Source: Phialocephala subalpina (Eukaryota; Ascomycota; Leotiomycetes; Helotiales; Mollisiaceae). Taken from it: a DNA stretch of 64,000 nucleotides. Below, piece by piece: positions 37,251 to 47,942 of the stretch (position 1 is the stretch's first letter; every line of letters starts with the position of its first letter). The notes beneath the pieces are model-generated. The model was given only the letters and a program-made list of their open reading frames with translations, searched no databases and had not been told where the DNA came from. The stretch is taken from NCBI GenBank assembly GCA_900073065.1, contig FJOG01000004.1, positions 2,217,025-2,281,024 of the forward strand, given 5' to 3'. The position numbers were made by a program, and so were the translations under genes.

Positions 37251-39275
37251 ATGTTTGTTTATCAGCCCCTAGATGTCGAGACGCCAACAATAAGGCTACT
37301 CAAAAACATCAGGCGGGATGAAGATGGCTTGATCTCGATGAGCATCGAGCATGTTGCTCTCAAATCACATCCTCGATATGCAGCATTATCGTGGGTTTGG
37401 GGCAAGGAATCATCCTTTTCCGAGATCCGTCTCAATGGTGGCACCTTCCATCTAAGCAACCGACTGTACTATATCCTGGAATGGATTTGCAAGAATCCAC
37501 AGATTTCGTCATATTGGTGGATTGACTCCATCTGCCTGAATCAGACAGACTTAGAGGAAAAGATCTCCCAAGTCAACCTGATGGAACGCATTTATCGCGA
37601 GGCAGAAAAGACGATCGGTTGGTTCGGAAAGGGTTCAGAAGGAATCACACTCGAATCGCAACTTGACACGACGACATCTCAAGGAGAAGAGGCCATCAGG
37701 TTTCTCCACGCTATCAAAGACGAACGAGACCAACTGGAAGATCGCAAGTATCGAGAGGATTTCCTGTTGAAACATAGCGACCCCGCGCCCTGGAGAGCTG
37801 TCGAGAAGTTCTTCCTGAGACCATGGTGGATACGAGTTTGGACTTTGCAGGAGTTCGTCATCCCTCAAGAATTTATCTTCTGCTGTGGAAAAGAGAGCAT
37901 TGGACGAGCAGACATGAATTCAGCTACCTACTGTGTCAATCTGTTCCAGGGTATGAGTGCTTTTCCAGTCAAAAATGAAGCAGTTCTACCAGCTTGGAAC
38001 CGGAGACGGTTGTATAACTGGCAGCGGATAGCCGGTAGTACATTCGAATCCGGCTTGGAAACAAGGCCAAGTGAACTGCCACTTCCTGCACTGATTGCTT
38101 ATAGCAGCGACTCCAAAGCGACGATAGCGGAAGATCGCATATACTCTCTCCTTGGACTGGCACAACACAAATTGGTCAGACCAGAGTACAAGCTTGGTAT
38201 TCGCAACTCATACACCGAATTTGTGAGGGCGTTCATAACGATCAACAAGAGCTTGGATATCATTTGCTTTGCCCATATCTTCAACCAGAGCGAAAGAGTT
38301 TCGAAACTTGACCCTATATTACCTTCTTGGGTCCCAGATTGGAGAGTACACAGAGAGTCATGGATTATGCCAATCATAGCTAGCCAGAGCGGAGTTAGTC
38401 ACATTGGCAATTTTCGTCCCGCAGCCGAGAGAAAGCTGCGACCAGACAAAACAATATTTGCCGCTGGAGGAGATCATCCTCCTCGCGTCAGATTCTCAGC
38501 CAATCTAATGACGCTTACATGCGGTGGGATATTGGTTGATCGCATCGATGGAATCGGTGGCATCAAGATCGAGCGAAGAGCCTGGGAGGAAAATCGAGAC
38601 GATTTCAGCATACCAACAGGCCTGCAATGCGTACAGTCCACGTCGCCAGCCAACACGGGACCCAGACTAGAAATCAGCGACGCCGTCGAGGACAACAGGA
38701 GTCATTACAGGCACGTCTTTTCTATCATAGAAGACATTGCCAGATGCTTGGTCCTAGACCGAAAGGACAGGTATCTCACCTACCAAGCACCATCTCAGTT
38801 CTGCGCAGCGTTCGCCAGATCTTGCAAGATTGCACACGAGACGCCTCAAATCCTTCCCCCCAGATCCAAGCTGTGGTTCGAGTTGAACAAGAACCTACTC
38901 ATACGAGGTCATCCCTTCGAAAATCTTTGCAGCGCAGTGTCGAGGTTCTCGACCAGTGCAGGGGACCAAGAAACCCAGCTACTTGATCTGGCTGGGAATG
39001 AGGTGTTCTGGAGTAGGGTCAATGATACTGTTATCAATATGGAGAGGAGACTTGTTACCACGGAGGGTGGTAGCATTGGTATGGCTCCCTACCGAGTCCG
39101 GAAAGGGGATATGGTTTCCGTGCTGGTTGGCTGCAATATTCCTGTTATTTTGCGACAACGCGGCTCTGGGTATGAAGTCATTGGAGAATGTTATCTCCAT
39201 GGGTTCATGAACGGAGAGGCTTTCAAACTGGTAGATGTTGACAAGTCGAAACTTGAGGATTTCAATCTTGTGTGA
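37251..39275 (+). CDS. HET-domain heterokaryon incompatibility protein, intact
   Basis: A single exon of 674 aa. The N-terminal HET domain is complete: FVYQPLDVETPTIRLLK, then HPRYAALSWVWG (HET block 1), YWWIDSICLNQTDLEEK (block 2) and WWIRVWTLQEFVIPQE (block 3), spanning about residues 1-205. The middle has AEDRIYSLLGLAQ and LPSWVPDWRV. The C-terminus carries the PYRVRKGDMVSVLVGCNIPVIL and YEVIGECYLHGFMNGEA blocks seen in many Pezizomycotina HET proteins. The HET domain is TIR-related and is linked to incompatibility cell death when paired with an unlike partner. It is intact, unlike the pseudogene at 28300-31388, and lies between two copies of a direct repeat. Confidence 0.94.
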   Translation: MFVYQPLDVETPTIRLLKNIRRDEDGLISMSIEHVALKSHPRYAALSWVWGKESSFSEIRLNGGTFHLSNRLYYILEWICKNPQISSYWWIDSICLNQTDLEEKISQVNLMERIYREAEKTIGWFGKGSEGITLESQLDTTTSQGEEAIRFLHAIKDERDQLEDRKYREDFLLKHSDPAPWRAVEKFFLRPWWIRVWTLQEFVIPQEFIFCCGKESIGRADMNSATYCVNLFQGMSAFPVKNEAVLPAWNRRRLYNWQRIAGSTFESGLETRPSELPLPALIAYSSDSKATIAEDRIYSLLGLAQHKLVRPEYKLGIRNSYTEFVRAFITINKSLDIICFAHIFNQSERVSKLDPILPSWVPDWRVHRESWIMPIIASQSGVSHIGNFRPAAERKLRPDKTIFAAGGDHPPRVRFSANLMTLTCGGILVDRIDGIGGIKIERRAWEENRDDFSIPTGLQCVQSTSPANTGPRLEISDAVEDNRSHYRHVFSIIEDIARCLVLDRKDRYLTYQAPSQFCAAFARSCKIAHETPQILPPRSKLWFELNKNLLIRGHPFENLCSAVSRFSTSAGDQETQLLDLAGNEVFWSRVNDTVINMERRLVTTEGGSIGMAPYRVRKGDMVSVLVGCNIPVILRQRGSGYEVIGECYLHGFMNGEAFKLVDVDKSKLEDFNLV

Positions 39276-40107
39276 AGTATAACTGCCGTCTTGGGCTCGT
39301 GGCGAGAGGGTGGATTGAATGGGAGGTAAGTGCTTTTTGCATGATGCGAAGGTCATCATGCTTGAAGATTTAGAGCGATATGAATCGATATTTAACGAAT
39401 CTACCCGAAACGAACGAATTCCGAGAGATTGCGATTGCGACCGAAGAGAAAATGAATCATGAACGTCAACAGCGAAGAGAAGGGAGGATCTCCCGCCGAG
39501 GCCCCACATCACAAGGGTGCGCAGCCAAAACATTTACTTACTTCTCTTCTTCATGCTACATCTCATCCCATTCCCATAAGAATTCCTCTCGCATCTAGAC
39601 ATAGTTATCACCTGTCGGTCTACTGAGTACAAATAACCTGCCTCCCATCTTGAACCCACATCCAAGCACGTGCCAAAGATCGACTGATGTGGGGCCACAT
39701 GGCTACCACGAGGTTTCAGCCGCCGTGTCATCGCCCTTTGACAGTCGATCGTAGACGTGCAACAAAATCTCACCCACATTGTGGACGTTGTGGGGGAATC
39801 CTGGGGTTGTCCTTGTATCCGCTTCGTTTAATAATTCTGGTTTGAAACGGATTTCTGCATCGTTTGTGAGGATTGACGAGAAAACGAGCTGGGAGTATCG
39901 AGCATGGGATTGAATCTATGGATATTCCCTGCTGCTTCGCTTCTTCTCCATCAGAATTTCACTGTACTGGTTCGTTAGGATCCTGAATCGTCTCCATCTT
40001 AGGTTTCGAAGTAGTAGGATTTTGAGGTGTGTATGCCGGATTTTTCATGCATCTCATGGAGGCTTGGCCGAAAGAGGAGCAGGGTATACCCGTACTGCTG
40101 GTGCGCC
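39276..40107. other. Intergenic region with second repeat copy
   Basis: It holds the 3' region of the HET gene, the second repeat copy (39666-39800), and the 3' side of the small gene at 40108. No coding sequence is supported. Confidence 0.45.
39666..39800. repeat. Direct repeat, copy 2, downstream of HET gene
   Basis: It starts GCACGTG; its core at 39713-39766 repeats the blocks of 37035-37088 with only a few differences (for example GCCGC-A versus GCCGC-C before GTGTCATCGCCC). Similarity outside the core is weaker but continues to a GGGGGAA block on the far side. Confidence 0.75.
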
Positions 40108-40605
40108 TTATATCCACGAAAAAGGATCGATCTCGATATCCTCTCCATCAGAATCTCGCCATACTCGCGTAGGGGGGGGTGGGGTTTGAGCCGTCAATGT
40201 CCTGTATTTCGCCCTTTCGAAATCTGATATATTCGTCCTATACGCCTTAGGAGCAACAAGCACCTCCCCCTCATTCCTCGCCCTCCTAGACCATCCCGGA
40301 TGCTCCGCCCTCAACCTCTCAATACTCTCCCTCTCCTCCTCCACACTCCTATACGTCCCGCATCCTCCTTTCCTGATGTAGTGCTTGAACTGAGGCATAA
40401 GTTGCAAAATCCTCACTACCACCCCATACTCTTTGATATGCTGAACTGTGTATTCATAATCCTCCTTCAGCGTCAACTCCTCGCTGAACCTTAAATGCGT
40501 AGGTCAGATAACCATGAAGTCTGCGAGGATGAAATGATGCGTTGTGTAGCCCCTGGGCTCGGGTCCTGAGGCTACGGAAGCAAACCTTGCATTCTTAGTT
40601 GGCAT
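40108..40605 (-). CDS. Small hypothetical protein, 131 aa
   Basis: Two exons (40605-40586 and 40483-40108) with a 102-nt GTTTGC...CAG intron give 131 aa. The first exon encodes MPTKNA and the join gives SEELTLKEDYEYTVQHIKEY. The protein is charged, has a YIRKGGCGTYRSVEEE motif and ends DGEDIEIDPFSWI. There is no signal peptide, membrane segment or known domain. The long ORF lacks its own ATG near the start, which supports the spliced model. Function unknown. Confidence 0.6.
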
Positions 40606-41317
40606 CCCGCCTCCCAGATACAACCCCTCCTTTTCTATAAATTCGAGAGTTCGAAGAATAGCAGTCTGGACCGATATCTTCACTTGTTCTTACATATTTC
40701 TCGTCCACCACCAAACTCTCCCGAGATCATCAGACAACTGGACGCAAACTAGATTCCTGTAGAAAGCGTCTTGCAAAGCATAATTCCGACTCTGGCACAA
40801 ACTCCCACCTTCGATTACTGTGACAGCTCCGGCTGCTTTGTATGATTGCTTTCTCCTCCACGGACAATTCAGGTTACGTGGAGATTGGAGAGGTGTAGTT
40901 TCATGGACTTGACATTCTCTGGGCGGCTGCTGGAAATGATGTATATGCTGATTTTGGAGAGGGGGTTGCCATCCTTGAGAGGTGGAGGAGCGGATACTTT
41001 CCTTCGTACCATCGTGCTATGCTGGCATCCTCGAAAACATCTTATGTGATGAGCTACTGGTCTCGAGGTGCTGATGAAGTTAACCGAGTAAAGAATTGTA
41101 CACGGGAATTGAGCTGTGGATGGACCATGTTGCTTGAAAAGACTTAGACAAAGAATAGAACTTGTGAGGCAGGTGAAAGGAACCAGTCTGACCATCTCGC
41201 TCTGAAAGTCCAACAAAGAAACTTCGGTGCTTGAATTAACAAAAGGCTTCATTTCTAGATGTCCAAAACGCCAAACATAATGCTGAGCGACGAGTTTCAT
41301 GCCTGCAACAATGCACC
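40606..41317. other. Intergenic region
   Basis: Lies between the start of the 131-aa gene and the 3' end of the Ofd1 gene, both on the minus strand. A minus ORF at 40869-41321 lies here but reads as the 3' untranslated region of the hydroxylase gene. No other feature is supported. Confidence 0.45.
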
Positions 41318-43358
41318 TCAATCAGAATCACTATCTTCCGAGTCCGGAAACCCATTGAACACCTCCTCCTCATCACTCTCACCCAATGGCACCATATCCT
41401 CTTCCCCATCTTCACCCTCAGTAAACTTAACCCCAAACGCACCACTGATATCCCATCTATCCCCTTTCGCACTCTGACTGACATATTTAACAAATTTCAG
41501 AACTCCGCTATCTCGCAGGACGATACTCATTTTGTTCCAAGATGCAGGCATGGTGAAGAGGATGTTGTCGTCTTCTTCTCCTGTCGCGGCGCGATAGATT
41601 GCAGCATCGGTGTCGTCGGTATCGTCGTCGCCGGCCATGTAGACTTCGTAGCCTCCAACGTCCTCCTCCTCTTTCTCTTCGGATTCTGGCTCTCGTTCCT
41701 TCTTCTCGGCAGTTTTTGATTTGGCTTTTGACTTGGACTTAGGCTTCGATTCCTCGTTTTCAGGTTCTTCCTCATTCTCCGCATCCTCTTCGTCTTCCTC
41801 ATCCTCATCGGCACCCCAGCCAGGAGTTGGCGTCAACCCAAGACTAATCTCCAACCTAGGCTCTCCCTCATGTCCAGTAGCAAGAGCATAATCAAGGCCT
41901 TTACGAAATCTTCTTGCCAAAATATCGTAGTTCTCGACATCGCATCCTGTTGCCAGCTCCAACCATTTTCTAAATTCCTTACTTGGCAAGAATACTTCAA
42001 GAAGTTCCTTGATTGGATTGTCGTCTGAGCTGTCTTCTTGAGAACTGCTGAGCGATGGTTGCATGTATAGGTATCGGTGTTTGTGTGGTGGTTTGGCGAC
42101 GCTCCATTGGCCTTCCTCGATTTCGATACTGCTTTCTGGGAGGTTCTTCGCTTCTTGAGCTTCGATGTATTCTCTAACCCTATCGGAGAACTTGCTCGAC
42201 AGTAGACCATCGAGTGCCACACTCGACAAATCCATAAACCGCTCCGCAACCTCCTCGAGAGTATCTGGTGTCAGGTATGTTGGCGCCATGTACTTCAACA
42301 GGAAGTCAAGTTCTTCTTGCTCAAGTCCCTTCTCCTCTTCCGGCTTCGACGGAAACTCAATAGTAACGGGTTGCGCCTTTGGAAAGTCGTATGCATCCGG
42401 ATTGCCTTGCAACTGCTTCAAGCTACTATTCTTGCCCCACTTCTCCTCTTCGCCCTTGATATATCCATCCTCTCCAATCTGCGGGATATGGAACCAACCA
42501 CTAATAGCCATCCTGATCCTCCCACCCTCCTTCTCCAATTGTTTCTTGGTCTCTGCATGATACACTTCCTCGACATCGTGGAAACTCTCGCCAGGCTGCA
42601 CAGCGAAGAAACTCAATTGGTTCCATGCTGGTGGTATGATCTTGCTGACATCGGGTGTTGGTGTGATTGTCTTGACTCCGTCTTCGTCTTCGAAGGTCTT
42701 TGTGGGGAATAATCGCAAGGCTCCGCCCCATTCTGCTTTCCATGGTAGGTCTGGATCTACTAGGTAGAGGATATAGCTGATTCTCCGGCTCCCAATCACA
42801 TCGTCGTGGCATAGAAGATGGCACCCGGGTGTATAGACGTTGATAGCCATATCCGTCTTCCTGCCACTCAGCTTTCCAGAGCCAGTAATCGTAGCGACGT
42901 ATTTTCTGAAGGATTCCGAGTACATCGCATCGCGGAGCTTCAGTAATGAGGGTAGCTTCTCCAGGGCACCATCGTCCAGACCATCGAGGTTGGCTAGATC
43001 ACCAGATTGGTGTATCTTATAGATATCCGTCTCCTTCGGCGTAAACTGGACATTCTCTCGAATTTCGTTGCGGACTTTTCGCAGAAGATCATCGTTGATC
43101 AATCCGCTGATAACACTGTGTTTGTATGGTTCCGAGTCGGCGTATTCTTTCGTATAGTTTTCCAAGATATCCTCCGCAAAAAGGCCCTTTCGAAAACACT
43201 TCTGGACGTCCTCCTCGGAGAGAGCTGTTCGCACTGAATTGTCAGGCTGTGGGCGGGGTACTTTCGAATCCAATTGAGGTCATACCGGTCTTTGCACGTT
43301 TCTTCATAATACCTTTGCCATTTCGGCCAGTCGATTGGGTATCTGCTTTGCGCTTCAT
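41318..43358 (-). CDS. OFD1: Prolyl 3-hydroxylase, Ofd1/Tpa1 family
   Basis: Two exons (43358-43286 and 43233-41318) joined by a 52-nt intron give 662 aa; yeast Tpa1 has 644. The first exon adds a basic N-terminus (MKRKADTQ, MKKRAKT). The dioxygenase core is present: Fe(II) ligands HxD at about residues 167-169 (LLCHDDVIG) and the distal His near 243 (GESFHDVEEV), and a 2-oxoglutarate-binding Arg in GGRIRMAISGWFH (about 263-265). A second, degenerate dioxygenase-like domain and a long acidic/Lys-rich insert (about residues 510-560) follow, as in the family. Members hydroxylate a proline of ribosomal protein uS12/Rps23; fission yeast Ofd1 also controls SREBP turnover under low oxygen. Role here by homology. 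Confidence 0.93.
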
Positions 43359-43868
43359 GATGTTTGATGAGAAGAATTGGTTTGTTGGTGAAGAGTTTTT
43401 CAACAGCTGGGAAATCAGTCGATTTCATGAAAGCTATTTGGGTGGACCGGGCAGAATTCAAAGGCGGTGAGTGCTTAGCGCATGAGGCCTGAAGCGCTGG
43501 CGGACTCAGGCGAAAAAGGGGTGTGCGTCAGGCACGATCTTGAATGGGCAACTCGGAGCATAATCATGAAATCTTTACCGCGATATGTGTGTAAGCGCTC
43601 TATGCTCTCTGCAGACCACAGGATCATCCTCGATCGATGATATGCATATGCAGATTCAGATTCTTCAGTGATGTTGGATATTTGGAAAGCATTGATTTGG
43701 TGAGCACGATTCCGTGGTCCACACTAACTTGAGAAGGCAGGAGAACCAATTGTCTACAGCTAGAGGTAAGAATGGGGGTTTCGTCGTTGCGCAGTCTAGA
43801 ACTTCTCTATTTCTGCCACTTCTTGTCCTGTCATATTCCCAATCAAAAGATTACACTTCCTAGTCATC
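43359..43868. promoter_or_regulatory. Divergent promoter region
   Basis: A 510-bp interval between the Ofd1 gene and the class V aminotransferase gene, transcribed away from each other. No specific motif was recognised. Confidence 0.4.
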
Positions 43869-45265
43869 ATGAGCTCATTCGATGTTGCAAGCACAAGAGA
43901 GCGCTTCCCCGCGCTGAAGCAGCCTCAAGTCTACTTTGACAATGCAGGTGGAAGTCAGACATTAGGAAGCGTCATTGATTCGTGAGTTTCTCCATTCCAA
44001 TCAGCAAGAGTATTACTGACGTTGTTTCAAGCATTTCTGCTTATCTTTCGGGCACCAATGTCCAGCTCGGAGCGAGTTATAATGTGGGGAAGAAATCTAC
44101 GTCTCTCTATGAACAAGGCTACGCCGCTGCGGCAAAGTACATCAATGCTTCACCTGACAACATTGGTACGGTCCTTCTTCAATATACCGGAACACTGCTA
44201 ATAATCTCATAGTCTTGGGATCCTCAACCACTCAACTCTTCCGCAATCTCTCCATCGCTTTGGGACCATTCCAGACAGGATCAGAGATCATCATCTCCAA
44301 AGTCGACCATGAGGCCAACATAGCTCCTTGGGTTGCCATGGCTGGCTACGCAGGTCTAACCATCAAGTGGTGGATTCCAAAGACCAAGGAGAACCCAAAG
44401 CTGGAGGCATCAGACCTCAAGGAACTCCTCTCAGAGAAGACAGTCATGGTCACGTGTACTCACGCTTCCAACATCCTTGGCACTATCCATGACATCAAGG
44501 CTATTGCGGAAGCTGTTCACACAGTATCTAGTGCTCTGTTGTGTGTTGATGCTGTAGCTTATGCTCCTCATCGAAAGTTGGATATGCAAGAGCTAGGTGC
44601 AGACTTTTACTGCTTCAGTTGGTATAAGGTGTGTAACTCTGGGGGAGTCTGGTCACTTGCTGATAGAAGAAGGTCTACGGTCCTCACATTTCTATGCTGT
44701 ATGCGTCTGAGAAGGGTCTCAAGGCTGTCAAATCTATTGGTCACTATTTTAACCCCTCCACGACCCTTGCAGACAAGCTTGGCCTTGGAGGATCTTGCTA
44801 CGAACTCACTGCATCAATTCCCTCCATCGTCGACTACTTTGGTCCCAACCCCACCGAGACTTGGAATAAGATTGTGAAGCACGAGTTTGAGCTTCAGAGC
44901 ACCCTACTCAACTACTTGAATGCTCGCTCAGATGTCACCATTCAAGGGGAAAAGGTTGCCGACCCTGCAAAGAGAGTCAGCACCATCAGCTTCACTGTGA
45001 AAGGCAAGAAGAGTCAAGATGTCGTTGAAGCTGTTGACAAGATTTCAAATGGGGAGATGGGAATCAGATGGGGTGGCTTCTATAGTGTTAGGCTGCATGA
45101 TGAGATCCTTGGGCTTGGCAAGGATGGTGTGGTAAGGGTGTCGATGGTGCATTATAATACCAGTGAGTCCTGCTCCGAAGATGTTGCAAGGGATGCTGAC
45201 AAGATGCAGTTGATGAGGTGAAGCAATTGCTTGGCTCCTTCGACCAGGTCCTGGGGACGGCATAG
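43869..45265 (+). CDS. Class V aminotransferase-fold PLP enzyme (cysteine desulfurase-like)
   Basis: Five exons (43869-43981, 44032-44165, 44213-44628, 44673-45162, 45210-45265) give 402 aa. The N-terminus FPALKQPQVYFDNAGGSQ is the fold's substrate-loop start. GSSTTQLFRNLSIAL, SKVDHEANIAPW and LLCVDAVAYAPHR (the Asp that holds the PLP ring) follow. The catalytic lysine is Lys221, the last codon of exon 3, in FSWYK-VYGPH. The C-terminus has KRVSTISFTVKGKK and GIRWGGFYSVRLHDEILG. The family includes cysteine desulfurases, selenocysteine lyases, isopenicillin epimerase-like and kynureninase-like enzymes. The exact reaction cannot be fixed from sequence. It is probably cytosolic, as no targeting peptide is seen. 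Confidence 0.9.
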
Positions 45266-45442
45266 TGCTGGCAGAGATACATGCGAACATGAACACCTCA
45301 AAGCCCACGTCTTCCGAAGAAATCATTGATTTTGAAGTGTAATGATACCCCGACGCTGTAATATTGCTAATTAACTCCTAGTGCCCCAAAACTACTCAGA
45401 CCCTAGCGCCAAATTAAGAAGCAGAAAACACCAATTCCTCTC

Positions 45443-46456
45443 TCAAGTTTTCTTCCCACCTGACAGCTCCGGCTGATCCGTCATAGCCTGCCTCGTCCCC
45501 TTTACAAGAGCAATATCCAGCACCCAAGTAGGAAAGGATTTCAAACCCTCCCACAACAGCGCATGACTCCACCACGGAGCCACAACTTCCTCGCCGCATC
45601 CAACCATTCCTAATGCTTTCTTCGCAAACTCTCGACTCTTCGGCCTGAAAATACTGTTTGCACTTCTGTCCCAGCTCACATCTGTGACTCCAGCCGGCAT
45701 GATACCCAGAACCTCGACGTTGTCTCTTCCCATCGCTTTGATATCTCTTCTCAGTGCGCGAGAGAAGCCAAGATCAAGAGCCTTCGCCGAAGCATAGGTA
45801 GCAAGATACGGCATGCCCACATCGCTCATACTCCCCATCGTCAGAATCAACGCCGGTCCACCGTGGGACAGAAGAAGTGGTAATACGGCATGCGTGAATT
45901 GGAGCGGAAATCGAGCGTTGACATTCATCATCAAATCAATATCCTCCGGCGTCGCCTCAACGAAACTCTGCAACGTAGGCCCATCATTCTTCGCTCCCGT
46001 CCCAACATTATTAACTAAGACCGTAACATGCAAATCCTTGATTGCATCAATCTTTTCCCTCACCACCCTCCTTCCCTCCTCTCCAGAAATCACCGCATCG
46101 AGTTGCAAAATCCGAAATTGCAAGTGAGGAAATTCGTTCTGGAGTGAATGACGGGCATTATGGAGCTTCAAACCGTTTCGGCCGTGGAGAACGATATTAA
46201 ATCCTAGAGTAGCGAGTTCGTAGGCGTAGGCTTTTCCGATGCCATCGGTGGAGCCAGTTATGATGGCCCAGGGGGTGGTTGTGGAGGAGTGGTGGGACCA
46301 GGTGTGTTTGTATTTTTTGATAGAGGAGCGACGGAGGAAGTGGATGTAGATGAAGTTAAGGATTCGGAAGGTAAGGTTTGTGATCCAGAGAGCCCCGATA
46401 ATGGTTATAATGGCGAGCTCGAACGAGGCGTTTTGTTTGAGAAGTTTTGTTAGCAT
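45443..46456 (-). CDS. Membrane-anchored short-chain dehydrogenase (3-ketoacyl-CoA reductase-like)
   Basis: A single exon of 337 aa. An N-terminal hydrophobic anchor (about residues 13-40) precedes a classical SDR domain: the NAD(P)-binding TGSTDGIG (67-74), LVNNVG (147-152), a catalytic Ser in ILTMGSMS (about 209-211), and YASAK with Tyr221 and Lys225. The layout resembles Ifa38/HSD17B12-type very-long-chain 3-oxoacyl-CoA reductases of the ER, but this copy is divergent and may be an accessory relative rather than the fatty-acid elongation enzyme. The C-terminus TDQPELSGGKKT is lysine-rich and could be an ER-retention signal of the KKxx type (inference). Confidence 0.88.
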   Translation of the reverse strand: MLTKLLKQNASFELAIITIIGALWITNLTFRILNFIYIHFLRRSSIKKYKHTWSHHSSTTTPWAIITGSTDGIGKAYAYELATLGFNIVLHGRNGLKLHNARHSLQNEFPHLQFRILQLDAVISGEEGRRVVREKIDAIKDLHVTVLVNNVGTGAKNDGPTLQSFVEATPEDIDLMMNVNARFPLQFTHAVLPLLLSHGGPALILTMGSMSDVGMPYLATYASAKALDLGFSRALRRDIKAMGRDNVEVLGIMPAGVTDVSWDRSANSIFRPKSREFAKKALGMVGCGEEVVAPWWSHALLWEGLKSFPTWVLDIALVKGTRQAMTDQPELSGGKKT

Positions 46457-46918
46457 TTTACTGACTTTTGTTGTGTTGTCTGTAGGTTATTTGAGGAAGA
46501 GTGGCTGATGCGAATCGGAACTTCAATAAGTACTTCGGGAATAACTCAAAACAGCTCACTTCTGCATCTTGGATTTCATTTAAAATGTCACTTGATCTTA
46601 GACGGTACGATAAGTCGTCACTTTCTTGATGTTCAGTGGGGTGACGATCATCTTACAGTGACGCGGGGTCGCACAGCCTGGGGAATTGAAAGTGGCGCCA
46701 CCTCACCAATCATCGGCATTCACCAGTCTGATCTCAGCCTTACCGTCGGCCGCCATCATATCAAAAAACGATTTTGAAGATCGAGGTAAGTTTCTCAAAT
46801 ATATCATTATTGCAAGTTATTTGAAAAGATTCCATTCTCTCGAGTCACTCTGCCAGCAGTGGACCATCACGTCTCGCACAAAACTCCCTGCAATCTTCCT
46901 TCTTAGTGCTTTTCAGAA
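46457..46918. other. Intergenic region
   Basis: Promoter of the SDR gene plus the 3' flank of the next minus-strand gene. Nothing else is supported. Confidence 0.4.
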
Positions 46919-47509
46919 CTAGTGTCCGAAGACCCAGGCTTTCCCTAGATACGCTGCCCCGATACTGAATTTATCAGTAACCTTATCCCGCCGTGTTGCG
47001 TTCGCTGCTGCTTCTTGGTTTTTATGTTCGAAATACCCCGTGGCAAACGCGACGCTGCTTTCCATCACCACCGTCACGCAAGCTTTAACTGTCGGTCCTC
47101 CTTCATAGAAGAAAGACTTCGTGGTTGAGGCTTCTATAGTGTTTGTTGCTATGTTCGCTACCGGTATAGCGGTTGGCTGCTGGATGCGTGCATTTGCAGC
47201 GGCGATTGATGGAATCGGAGGAGCGTTGATGTTTACTGTACCAGTATTTGTAGCACTTGGGCCGATGTTCACCGCGTTCAGGTTATGCGTCTGGTATGGT
47301 GCTCGATTGGAGTAGTCGTTGATGACTCGATCCGCTTGGAGCCTTTGCATGGCAAACAGCCACTTGTCGAGCATCCGGGTTGTAGGCACACCGCCCTGAG
47401 CACGGTACAACTCAAAGTGAGTTACGACGGTAATATCGTTGCTATTGAAGCATACTGAGCGTTCCAACTCTGGGAGTGTGAGTGAATTTACTTTGTCTCT
47501 GGACGCCAT
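46919..47509 (-). CDS. Unrecognised 196-aa protein (paralogue 1 of the 47-49 kb locus)
   Basis: A single exon with ATG at 47509. The N-terminal part LTLPELERSVCFNSNDI-TVVTHFELYRAQGG is helical and clearly related to the gene at 48873-49371 (shared pattern LTLxELxxS, VxHFxxY, GGxxT, M-x2-K). A central Asn/Thr/Ala-rich linker follows (NIGPSATNTGTVNINA, about residues 80-95), then a moderately hydrophobic segment (VKACVTVVMESSVAFATGYF, about residues 140-160) and a charged helix (EHKNQEAAANATRRDK). It has no known catalytic motif. The layout, a small helical domain plus linker plus amphipathic or hydrophobic helix, recalls fungal cell-death effectors, but no named domain is recognised. Function unknown. 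Confidence 0.62.
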   Translation of the reverse strand: MASRDKVNSLTLPELERSVCFNSNDITVVTHFELYRAQGGVPTTRMLDKWLFAMQRLQADRVINDYSNRAPYQTHNLNAVNIGPSATNTGTVNINAPPIPSIAAANARIQQPTAIPVANIATNTIEASTTKSFFYEGGPTVKACVTVVMESSVAFATGYFEHKNQEAAANATRRDKVTDKFSIGAAYLGKAWVFGH

Positions 47510-47942
47510 CGTGTGCTCGGATAAAATGATGTTGATGCGAATTGATATTGATATTGAGAATCGGCGCAGCGTTGATGTTGTCTATCCAGTCTAAATCTCT
47601 TCCTTAAGTATTGCCATTGCTTTGAGGATTCATACCATTTCTTGCATCGGATTCTGTCAGTACGAATCTGCAAGCTAGAATAACATGTTCTTTGTCTTTT
47701 CTCGAAGCTGCAGGTTGGTTGGAGATGCTGCGCTCCAATACGAAACCAAAAAACAGATTCAAAGAATGCAACCGAGGCCAGGATGTGCAGTTTCACAGAT
47801 TTCCAGATCCACAAGAGCTGTTCCTCCTCATTCTCTGACGGTCGCCACGTGCCACAAGTCAGTCATAGTCAGACCTGACCTGGTTACATTCCTGACTCGG
47901 AATGGGATTCCTGCATTCCTGATGCTAAGTTTTTACAATTAG

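Noticed and set aside
40869..41321. 150-aa minus-strand ORF after the Ofd1 stop codon
   Set aside because: Lies directly downstream of the Ofd1 stop codon and has no recognisable family; best read as 3' untranslated region.
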